From the NCBI GenBank assembly GCA_903917565.1, contig CAIXBB010000001.1:310001-374000 (forward strand): a stretch of 64,000 nt of DNA. Direction: 5' to 3'. The stretch comes from an uncultured cyanobacterium. Lineage in GTDB: Bacteria; Cyanobacteriota; Cyanobacteriia; PCC-6307; Cyanobiaceae. Positions within the stretch are counted from its first letter, which is position 1. Every line of letters begins with the position of its first letter. The notes beneath the pieces are model-generated. The model was given only the letters and a program-made list of their open reading frames with translations. It did not search any database and was not told where the DNA came from. This document shows, one piece after another, positions 53,765 through 61,070 of the stretch. The position numbers and the translations under genes were made by a program.

Positions 53765-53848
53765 ATGACCATCGCCTTGCTCGCGGCCCTGCTGGGTTCC
53801 TTGGTGTTCATGGGCTGGATTGTCAAGCGGCTGGAGAAGGCCTCCTGA
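53765..53848 (+). CDS. Very small single-helix membrane protein, unknown
   Basis: A 27-residue ORF: MTIALLAALLGSLVFMGWIV then KRLEKAS. A membrane helix followed by a basic/acidic tail is a shape common among small photosystem, cytochrome b6f or transporter subunits, but it does not match any I know (not PetM, PetN, PsaM, PsbT or PsbM). It is preceded by a -10-like CATAAT and lies 31 bases upstream of the esterase gene, with which it may be co-transcribed. It is a candidate only. Confidence 0.45.
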   Translation: MTIALLAALLGSLVFMGWIVKRLEKAS

Positions 53849-53879
53849 GCAAGACAAAGCCCGCCAAGGGGAATCAGCG

Positions 53880-54818
53880 ATGGGGAGACGCCGCTGGATC
53901 GTGATCGGCCTCGGGGGGGCCGGATTGGTTCTGGCCTCCGGTCTCATGGCCGGCTGGTGGTACACCTTCGTCGAGGGGGCTCCCCAGCTGGATGCGGCGG
54001 CGATTCCCGTCAGCCAGGATCTCCGCTTTCAGTTGGAGAGCTTCCCCAGTGCCGCCATGGGCGAGCGCCGCAGCTACGGCGTGATCCTGCCGCCTGGCTA
54101 CGAACGCGAGCCCCAGAGGCGCTATCCGGTGGTCGTGTTGCTGCATGGGGGCCATGACGACGGCCGAGCCTTCTTCGACAAATACGCCATCACCGCGACC
54201 CTCGATCAGCTGTACCGCAGCGGGAAACTGGCGCCAAGCCTGATCATCACCCCCGACGGCAACGACGCGCGGGGGTCCAGCCCCCTGTTCGATCCGGACT
54301 ACTTCGACGGCCCCCATGGCCGGGTGGGCACCCTGATCGGTGTGGAACTGGTGGCGGAGGTGAAGCGGCGCTACCGGGTGCGGCCGGAGCCAGGGCAGTG
54401 GGCCCTGGGGGGCTTCTCCTCCGGCGGCTGGGGGGCCCTCAACATCGGCCTGCGCCATCCCGAGTCCTTCCACACCCTGTTCAGCCACGACGGCTACTTC
54501 GTCGATGCCAGCGGTCCGGCGAACAGCCCGGAGCAGTTCATCGGCAGCCTGCCGAAGCAAGAGCTGGCCCCACTTCGCATCTACCTCGACGTGGGCAAGA
54601 ACGATCCCACCTTCCTGCGTTCCACGCAACAGTTCCATGCCACGCTCGATCGGCTCGGCGTCCGCAACAGCCTGCACGTCTTCCCCGGCGGCCATGGGCT
54701 GAGCGGCGCCGATGTCGGCTGGAACTACATCCGCAAGCACCTGCGCGATTCCCTCACCTTCGTCGGCCGCAGCTTCGCCGCCAACGATCGGGCGCTTCCC
54801 CCCGGGAGCCGGCCATGA
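53880..54818 (+). CDS. Exported alpha/beta hydrolase, esterase D-like
   Basis: 312 residues from the ATG at 53880 (MGRRRWIVIGLGGAG). An uncleaved anchor or signal segment spans about 5-28. The fold is that of esterase D/Fes proteins: YGVILPPGYEREPQRRYPVVVLLHGG, the nucleophile elbow GGFSSGGWGALNIG, an Asp in YLDVGKNDP and a His in FPGGHGLSG. It overlaps the MprF-like gene by 4 bases (ATGA at 54815-54818), so it may act on the lipids made or modified by that protein. Substrate not known. Confidence 0.82.
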   Translation: MGRRRWIVIGLGGAGLVLASGLMAGWWYTFVEGAPQLDAAAIPVSQDLRFQLESFPSAAMGERRSYGVILPPGYEREPQRRYPVVVLLHGGHDDGRAFFDKYAITATLDQLYRSGKLAPSLIITPDGNDARGSSPLFDPDYFDGPHGRVGTLIGVELVAEVKRRYRVRPEPGQWALGGFSSGGWGALNIGLRHPESFHTLFSHDGYFVDASGPANSPEQFIGSLPKQELAPLRIYLDVGKNDPTFLRSTQQFHATLDRLGVRNSLHVFPGGHGLSGADVGWNYIRKHLRDSLTFVGRSFAANDRALPPGSRP

Positions 54819-56500
54819 AGGGGATTCCCAGGGCCCTGCAGGGTCGTCGGGGGCGCCTTGCCCTGCGTCTGGTCAGCCTGCTGACGGCCGCGGTGGGGCT
54901 GATCGATCTGCTGGCGGCGGTGACGCCGGGGCTGCCCGAGCGGGTCGCCCTGCTGGAGGACCTGTTCCCCCTGGAGGTGCGGGTGGGGGCCCGGCTGTTC
55001 GGTGCCCTGGCCAGCTTTCTGCTGTTCACCCTTGCCTTCCACCTGCTGCGCCGCAAACGCCAGGCCTGGCTGCTCACCTGCCTGCTGCTGTGCGCCTCGA
55101 TCGTCTCCCACCTGCTCACCGGGCTGAACGTGGAGGAGAGCCTGGCCAGTGGAGCCCTGCTGCTGCTGCTGCTCTGGATGCGGCCCCTGTTCACCGCCGG
55201 CTCCGACCAGCCCTCGGTGGTGCAGGGGGTGCGGGTGCTGGGACTGGCGGTGCTGTTCACCCTGGCCTACGGCACCATCGGCTTCTACCTGCTCGATCGC
55301 CACTACGCGATCAACTTCGACTGGGACCAGGCCCTAGGCCAGACCCTGGCAATGTTCTTCAGCGAGAACGACGCCGGCCTGGTCCCGATCACGACCCACG
55401 GGCGGCGCTTCGCCTGGTCAATCCATCTGATCGGTGCGGTCACCATCGGCTACGCCCTGGTGATGGTGCTGCGCCCGGTGCTCCAGCCCGCCGGCGCCAG
55501 CGAGGCGGAGTGCCGCGAGGCCGCCGTCATCGTCAAGGAGCATGCCCGGTCCTCCCTGGCGGCCTTCACCCTGCTGCCCGACAAGACCCTCTTCTTCAGC
55601 CAATCCCATCGCAGCCTGGTCGCCTTCGGGGTTCGCGGCCGCGGGGCGATCGCCCTGGGGGATCCGGTCGGCCCCGCCGACGACCGGCGCGAAACGATCG
55701 TCGCCTTCCGCGATCACTGCTTCAACAACGACTGGCAGCCGGCGTTCTATCAGACCCTGCCGGACCACCTCGATCTTTACCAGGAGCTGGGTTTCCGGAC
55801 CCTGAAGATCGGCGAAGAGGGGATCGTCGATCTGACCGCCTTCAGCCTCAAGGGCAAGGCTGCCGCTCCGCTGCGCACGCCTATCAACAAGCTGCACAAA
55901 CTTGGTCACCAGGTGGAGTTCCACGGCCCGCCGGTGAGCGATCACCTGATCGAAGAGCTGGAGCCGATCAGCAGCGAATGGCTGCTGCGCATGAAGGGGC
56001 CTGAAAAGATGTTCTCCCTGGGTTGGTTCAATCGCGACTACCTGCGGAACACGGAGATCGCCCTGATCCGCACTCCCGAGGGGGCGATCAGCGCCTTCGC
56101 CAACCTGCTGGTGGGGGTACGCCCCGGCGAGGTGGTGATCGATCTGATGCGGAGCCGCACCAAGCTGGAGCCCGGCACGATGGATGTGCTGTTCACCTCC
56201 CTGCTGCTGCACTACCAGGAGGCCGGCTTCGGCAGGTTCAACCTGGGCTTGTCGGCCCTCTCCGGGCTCGGCGACAGCCAGGAATCACCACGGCTGGAGA
56301 AGGCGATGGCCGGCCTGGCGGACCACCTCGACCGGTTCTACGGCTTCCGGGGCCTGCACACCTACAAGGCCAAGTTCAAACCCCACTGGGAATCCCGCTA
56401 CCTGGTCTATCCGAGCCTGGCGGCCCTTCCCGATGTGGTGCTGGCCCTGGTGCGCCTGGATGCAGGCGATCGCCTGCTGGATTACCTCCGTCTGCCCTGA
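54815..56500 (+). CDS. MprF-like phosphatidylglycerol aminoacyltransferase
   Basis: 561 residues. The N-terminal 230 residues hold about six hydrophobic segments. The C-terminal part (235-560) is the DUF2156 double-GNAT domain: LPDKTLFFSQSHRSLVAFGVRGRGAIALGDPVGP, FYQTLPDHLDLYQELGFRTLKIGEE, and ALIRTPEGAISAFANLL with DLMRSR. Classic MprF transfers lysine or alanine from tRNA to phosphatidylglycerol. The flippase half of Firmicutes MprF seems shortened. No lysyl-tRNA synthetase fusion is present. Tight coupling to an exported esterase fits an aminoacyl-lipid make/undo pair. Confidence 0.82.
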   Translation: MKGIPRALQGRRGRLALRLVSLLTAAVGLIDLLAAVTPGLPERVALLEDLFPLEVRVGARLFGALASFLLFTLAFHLLRRKRQAWLLTCLLLCASIVSHLLTGLNVEESLASGALLLLLLWMRPLFTAGSDQPSVVQGVRVLGLAVLFTLAYGTIGFYLLDRHYAINFDWDQALGQTLAMFFSENDAGLVPITTHGRRFAWSIHLIGAVTIGYALVMVLRPVLQPAGASEAECREAAVIVKEHARSSLAAFTLLPDKTLFFSQSHRSLVAFGVRGRGAIALGDPVGPADDRRETIVAFRDHCFNNDWQPAFYQTLPDHLDLYQELGFRTLKIGEEGIVDLTAFSLKGKAAAPLRTPINKLHKLGHQVEFHGPPVSDHLIEELEPISSEWLLRMKGPEKMFSLGWFNRDYLRNTEIALIRTPEGAISAFANLLVGVRPGEVVIDLMRSRTKLEPGTMDVLFTSLLLHYQEAGFGRFNLGLSALSGLGDSQESPRLEKAMAGLADHLDRFYGFRGLHTYKAKFKPHWESRYLVYPSLAALPDVVLALVRLDAGDRLLDYLRLP

Positions 56501-57321
56501 TCCAGGCCCTCGGCACCGATCCAGTCAGCGATGGCGGCATTCACCACGTCGGCCTGCTCCACCATCAGCAGGTGCCCGGCCCCGGGAAGGTGTCGGTGGT
56601 GGCCCCGCTCGTAGCGCTCCGCCAACGCCTCCCCCATGGCCTGGCTGAACATGGGGTCGCGGCCGCCGCTGAGCACCAGAGCTGGAACATGGGGCCATGG
56701 GGCCGGGGCGGGGCGGCGATGGAAGTCGTAGCCCCAGAAGATCTCCATGGAGCGGTAGGGCTCGGCGGTCATCGGAATCGGCGATTCGGCGCAGAAGCGA
56801 TCCAGCCGCGGGTTGGCGGCAGCGCCCAGCATGCGGCGGTTGAGGGCCTGGGCCGCCGGCAGGCGGAACAGGTGCCGGCCCGCCGTGCCCATGACGCGCG
56901 CCAGGGGCCGCTCCCACCATGGATCCAGCTCGTGGGTGCCACCGGCAATCAGCACCAGCCCCCGCACCGGCCGGCGCCGGGCCCACTCCAGGGCGAGCGG
57001 CACCCCGTAGCTGTGGGCGCACAGGAGGGGTTCCCGGATGGTGAAGCGCTCCAGCAGCCGGGCCAGATCCCGGATGTGCCGTCCGATGGAATAGCGACGG
57101 CTGCTGCTCGACTGGCCGTGGCCGGCGAGGTCGTAGGCCAGCCATTCCCACTGCCGCTCGAGGCAGAACTCCACCTGCGGACGCCAGTTGAAACGGTTGC
57201 CAAGGGCGCCGTGCAGGAACACCAGGTCCGGAGAGCCACCAGGACCATGGGCCACCTGCAGCGTCATCCCCCGACGCAGCCGGCAACCCTCCCCCTGCAA
57301 CGGGTCGGAGGAGGCCATCAA
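56482..57321 (-). CDS. Alpha/beta-fold hydrolase
   Basis: 279 residues. The oxyanion part is LVFLHGALGNRFNWRPQVEF, the nucleophile elbow is CAHSYGVPLALEWA, the acid is in LVLSGGRDPMFS and the His in LPGAGHLLMVEQ. Close to many unclassified hydrolases (possibly lipase- or esterase-like). Its 3' end overlaps the MprF-like gene by 19 bases in antisense. It is directly followed, with 4 overlapping bases, by the PhzF gene upstream on its strand. Confidence 0.85.
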   Translation of the reverse strand: MMASSDPLQGEGCRLRRGMTLQVAHGPGGSPDLVFLHGALGNRFNWRPQVEFCLERQWEWLAYDLAGHGQSSSSRRYSIGRHIRDLARLLERFTIREPLLCAHSYGVPLALEWARRRPVRGLVLIAGGTHELDPWWERPLARVMGTAGRHLFRLPAAQALNRRMLGAAANPRLDRFCAESPIPMTAEPYRSMEIFWGYDFHRRPAPAPWPHVPALVLSGGRDPMFSQAMGEALAERYERGHHRHLPGAGHLLMVEQADVVNAAIADWIGAEGLDQGRRR

Positions 57322-58151
57322 AGCGCCAGGGGGCGCACCTGGCCCGCCACCCGGATCGAGCCACCCGGCTGTGCCGGAATCTCGGCGGCCAGCAGGGAGC
57401 GGCAGCCCATGTCCTCCCCCTGCACCACCGCGATGCTGCCGCCGTGTGGCCAGCCAAGGCCCTGCAGATGGCCCGCCAGCGCCGCGGTGGCCGAGCCGGT
57501 GGCCGGATCCTCGTAGACGCCGCAGGCGGCGGCGGCATTGCGGCTGTGGAACGTCTGGGGCCCTTCCGCCCAGACCAGCAGGAGCGTCAGCAGCCCCGCC
57601 GCCGCCATCAGCCGGGCCCCGTTCTCCATGGCGTAGGCCATGGCGGCCAGGTCCTCCCGGCGGCGCAGGGCCAGCAGGAGATGGTCGGCGCCACCGTGGA
57701 CGATGGCCGGTGGCAGGGCCGGATCCAGATCCAACGGCCCATAGCCGAACAGATCCAGGCTGGCAGAGAGAAGGTCCGGCGCCACGGGGCGCTGGTGGGT
57801 AGGGGGCGACTGGAGGGCGGCACTCCAGCGTTCGCCCTGCCGACGGCCCTCCACCGTGATCTCGGCCTGATTCAGCGTCAGCGGGAAGACCCCATCCCCG
57901 AAGCGTTCGGCCAGGGCGGCCCCGAGGGCGACGGTGGCATGGCCGCAGAAGGGCACCTCGGCGGCAGGGGAGAAGTAGCGCACCCGCCAGCCTTCTCCCT
58001 GCGGGGCCGCGAAGACCGTTTCCGAATACCCCACCTCGGCGGCGATCCGCTGCATCTGGGGGGCTTCAGGCAACCGCTCGCCGATCAGGACCCCAGCGGG
58101 ATTGCCGCCCTGATCGCCGTCACTGAAAGCCGCCAGTCGCCGCAGGGTCAT
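57318..58151 (-). CDS. PhzF-family isomerase-like protein
   Basis: 277 residues. PhzF folds as two diaminopimelate-epimerase-like halves. The catalytic Glu is in EVGYSETVFA, and FCGHATVALGAAL (residues about 70-83) and DPATGSATAALAGHL mark the two symmetric sites. The cellular substrate of most PhzF homologues is unknown; phenazine synthesis is not implied. Overlaps the hydrolase gene by 4 bases. Confidence 0.88.
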   Translation of the reverse strand: MTLRRLAAFSDGDQGGNPAGVLIGERLPEAPQMQRIAAEVGYSETVFAAPQGEGWRVRYFSPAAEVPFCGHATVALGAALAERFGDGVFPLTLNQAEITVEGRRQGERWSAALQSPPTHQRPVAPDLLSASLDLFGYGPLDLDPALPPAIVHGGADHLLLALRRREDLAAMAYAMENGARLMAAAGLLTLLLVWAEGPQTFHSRNAAAACGVYEDPATGSATAALAGHLQGLGWPHGGSIAVVQGEDMGCRSLLAAEIPAQPGGSIRVAGQVRPLAL

Positions 58152-58174
58152 GGCAGAGGATGTCGTTGTTCGGC

Positions 58175-59149
58175 TCAGAGCAGTCTGCTGGCCAGGCCGA
58201 AGTAGAGCGCGATCGAGGTGATATCGGCCACCGCCAGGGTGAGCGGGCCGGAAGCGATCTTGGGATCGAGCCGCAGGGCGTGGAACAGGGCGGGAATGGT
58301 GAGACCGTAAAAGCAGGCGGCCATCACGCTGAACACGATCGTGGCCGCCACGATCAGGGCCGCTGGCCCCATGCCGAGCCAGAGCACCAGCACCAGGGCC
58401 ACCAGGGCGGCACAGGAACTGCCCAGCAGCAGGGCCGTGGCCAGCTCCCGCCGCAGGCTGGCTCGGTACCAGCGCCAGGTGGGCGGCGAAAGCTGCAGGG
58501 ACTGGATCGACACCGTCATGCTCTGGATGCTGACGCTCTCCCCGAGGGCCAGCACGAGGGTGAGGAAGAAGGCCAGGGCGATGCTGCTGGCCAGGGTGAG
58601 CTGGAAGACACTCACCAGGACGGCGCAGGCCAGGCCGCTGGCGATGGTGGCCAGCAGCCAGGGGAAACGGAAGCGGAAGGCCCGCAGCGGCGAAGCGCCG
58701 CGAACCTGGGACACGCGGAAGCCCAGGGCCTCGAACAGGGCCGCCGCCTGGGCCGGCTGGTCAGGCAGAAAGTCCTCCTCGCTGAACATCGTCACATCCA
58801 CCACCCCCACCACCCGCTGCTGATCGTTCACCACCGGCAGGGCCAGGAAGCGGTGATCGGCAAAGGCTTCGTGGGCCTCCAGGATCGTGGCGTGCTCCGG
58901 GATGGTCACCGGGCGGCGCACCATCAGCGCTGCCACCGGCGTCTCCTCCGCGGCCGACAGCAGACGCCGCAGGGGCAGCACGCCGATCAGGCGCTGCTCC
59001 GCATCGAGCACATAGAAGTAGACGATCCGATCAGCAATGTCGCGCCGACGCAGGCTGGCCAGCGCCTGAGCCACCGTCTGGTGGCCATCTAGGCATGACA
59101 CCGCCCGGCGGGCGATGGTCGTGATCGGTTGGTGGAGGGTGTCGAGCAC
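58175..59149 (-). CDS. MgtE-like divalent cation transporter lacking the N domain
   Basis: 324 residues. Two CBS domains come first (about 1-130: TVAQALASLRRR, VYFYVLDAEQRLIGVLPLRRLL, and VAALMVRRPVTIPEHATILEAHEAF), then five membrane helices of the MgtE core (SSIALAFFLTLVLALGESVSIQSMTVSIQ contains the usual pore region). Typical MgtE is about 450 residues with a 130-residue N domain that senses Mg2+; it is missing here and there is no room for it in front of the start. Gating may be simpler. Confidence 0.85.
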   Translation of the reverse strand: MLDTLHQPITTIARRAVSCLDGHQTVAQALASLRRRDIADRIVYFYVLDAEQRLIGVLPLRRLLSAAEETPVAALMVRRPVTIPEHATILEAHEAFADHRFLALPVVNDQQRVVGVVDVTMFSEEDFLPDQPAQAAALFEALGFRVSQVRGASPLRAFRFRFPWLLATIASGLACAVLVSVFQLTLASSIALAFFLTLVLALGESVSIQSMTVSIQSLQLSPPTWRWYRASLRRELATALLLGSSCAALVALVLVLWLGMGPAALIVAATIVFSVMAACFYGLTIPALFHALRLDPKIASGPLTLAVADITSIALYFGLASRLL

Positions 59150-59158
59150 AGGGAAACC

Positions 59159-59968
59159 TCAGTCGTCCTCCCTGGCGCGCACGTAGACGATCGTGCGGTT
59201 GCCGCTGGGGGCCTCCCGCTCCTCCATCACGAACAGGGAAGGACAGCCCCGCACCAGATCGGAGAGTTTGCGGAAGCCGTAGAGACGGGTGTCGAAGTCG
59301 GGCTGGATCTTCTGCAGATAGCTGCCGAAGGTGCCCAGCTGGGTCCAGCCCGATTCATCCACCGAGCGATCCAGGGCCTCCATCAGGAAATCAGCGGGAA
59401 TGACGGGATGGCCGCTGGCGGGGGGATCGCTGTCGTGGGGGCGGCGGGCACTTTCCGCGGCAGCGGCATCTTCTCCGTGGCGGGCGGCGGTCCGCAGCAT
59501 CTCGGTGAACAGAAACTTGTGGCAGGCATTGCGGAAGGCCGCAGGGGTCTTCTCCTCACCGAAGCCGTACACCAGCAGGCCTTCCTCCCTCAGGCGCACG
59601 GCCAGGCCGGTGAAATCGCTGTCGCTGGTCACCAGGCAGAACCCATCGAAACGGCGGGTGTAGAGCAGATCCATCGCGTCGATGATGAGGGCGCTGTCAG
59701 TGGCGTTCTTGCCCACCGTGTAGGCGAACTGCTGCATCGGCTTGATCGAGAACTTGTTCAGCAACGCCTTCCAGGAGGCGCTCTGGGTCGAGGTGAAATC
59801 CCCGTAGATGCGCCGCACGATCGCCTCACCGAAACGGGCCACTTCCTCCAGCACCGCCTCGATCACCGCCGCCCGGGCGTTGTCGGCATCGATCAGCACC
59901 GCCAGGCGCTTGCCGTTGTCCTCTCCCTGGCCTCCGGCCGGCGCCAGGGCTCCTGTTGGGGTTTTCAT
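59159..59968 (-). CDS. NYN-domain nuclease with C-terminal OST-HTH/LOTUS domain
   Basis: 269 residues. The NYN (PIN-like) part starts RLAVLIDADNARAAVIEAVL, with acidic residues in VGKNATDSALIIDAMDLLY and LVTSDSDFTGLAVRLREEG. The C-terminal third (PADFLMEALDRSVDESGWTQLG, then LQKIQPDFDTRLYGFRKLSDLV) is a LOTUS RNA-binding domain. The pair fits an RNA endonuclease, as in LabA/DUF88 proteins, some of which affect clock-controlled expression in cyanobacteria. It is 9 bases downstream of the MgtE gene's start region on the same strand. Confidence 0.9.
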   Translation of the reverse strand: MKTPTGALAPAGGQGEDNGKRLAVLIDADNARAAVIEAVLEEVARFGEAIVRRIYGDFTSTQSASWKALLNKFSIKPMQQFAYTVGKNATDSALIIDAMDLLYTRRFDGFCLVTSDSDFTGLAVRLREEGLLVYGFGEEKTPAAFRNACHKFLFTEMLRTAARHGEDAAAAESARRPHDSDPPASGHPVIPADFLMEALDRSVDESGWTQLGTFGSYLQKIQPDFDTRLYGFRKLSDLVRGCPSLFVMEEREAPSGNRTIVYVRAREDD

Positions 59969-60050
59969 CGCTCACCCCCTGGGGGATTGGACCCTAACCG
60001 CCCCCAGCGGGTGTCCCCGGATGCCGCCGTCAACCCGCGCCGACAGGAGA

Positions 60051-61070
60051 ATGAAAACCATGGTTCTGCCGCTCGCCGCCGTCGCGCCGCCACCCCTGCT
60101 GCCCTGTCCGGCCGAGGCGGGCTGGGAGCTGGTGGCCCGCGGGCGCCTGTCGCGGCGCGGGGCGAACGGAGAACCTTCCGGGGGCTTCTCCGCCGCCAAC
60201 TACCTGAGCGAGACCGATGCGCTGCTGCTGCTCAGCGATGCCCCCCAGGGCCGCGTGAGCGCCTGGAGCGGCCTGCGGCAGTTGGGGCGCGTGCCGCTGC
60301 GGCCCCTGTTCCAGCTCGACCTGAAGGGATCCCCCTCGGCTCCACTACCGGCGGAGATCGATGGTGAAGGCCTGGTGGTGCTCGGCGATCGGCTCTGGGT
60401 CGCGAGCGAAGGCCGGCGCAGCACCGACCGGCCGGCCCAGCTGCTGGCCTTCGATCGGGCCAGCGGCCTGCTGGAGCGCGCCTATCCCCTGCCCGACGAC
60501 TGGCAGCCGGGCCCGGGACGGGGGCTGGGGGCCAACAAGGGACCGGAATCCCTGGCACTGCTGCGCCGGACCGGGCAGGCCGACGTGCTGCTGATGGCCT
60601 CGGAATCGCCCCTGCTGCAGGACCCTCCTGGCCAGGTGAGGTTGCTGGGGTGGGCTCTCACCCCCTCCGGACCCGTTGTCCGCCCCCTGGCCCGGCTGGC
60701 GATTCCCCCAGGCGATGGCTGGGGGCTGACCGATCTGCTGGTGGTCGACGCTGCCGCTCCAGCGCCTGGGCTGCTGGCCCTGCTGCGGCGCTTCCGGCCC
60801 CCCGATCAATGGCAGGCGCTCCTGGCCCACTACCCGCTGCCCGATGGCCGGGCTGATCCGGGCGTCGTGCTGGAGCCGATCCGCCAGTGGGATCTGATCG
60901 CGGCCGGCCTGCCGCCCGACAACTGGGAGGCCATGACCCCGGGGCCATCCCAGGCCGATGGGCGGGCCAGCCTGCTGCTGGCGTCGGATGACAACTTCAG
61001 CGCCATCCAGGACAACCATCTGGCCCTGCTGGTGCCCCGCCGCAGCGGCCCCTGCCAACCGAACCGATGA
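60051..61070 (+). CDS. Esterase-like activity of phytase family protein
   Basis: 339 residues from the ATG at 60051, with GGAGA close upstream. A signal-like start (VLPLAAVAPPPLLPCPAEA) is short and may not be cleaved. The core has blade-like repeats: GFSAANYLSETDALLLLSDAP, IDGEGLVVLGDRLWVASEGRR, NKGPESLALLRR and DNWEAMTPGPSQADGRASLLLASDDNFS. This is the esterase-like phytase family. It overlaps phoX by 4 bases, so both are likely made together to release phosphate from organic compounds. Confidence 0.82.
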   Translation: MKTMVLPLAAVAPPPLLPCPAEAGWELVARGRLSRRGANGEPSGGFSAANYLSETDALLLLSDAPQGRVSAWSGLRQLGRVPLRPLFQLDLKGSPSAPLPAEIDGEGLVVLGDRLWVASEGRRSTDRPAQLLAFDRASGLLERAYPLPDDWQPGPGRGLGANKGPESLALLRRTGQADVLLMASESPLLQDPPGQVRLLGWALTPSGPVVRPLARLAIPPGDGWGLTDLLVVDAAAPAPGLLALLRRFRPPDQWQALLAHYPLPDGRADPGVVLEPIRQWDLIAAGLPPDNWEAMTPGPSQADGRASLLLASDDNFSAIQDNHLALLVPRRSGPCQPNR

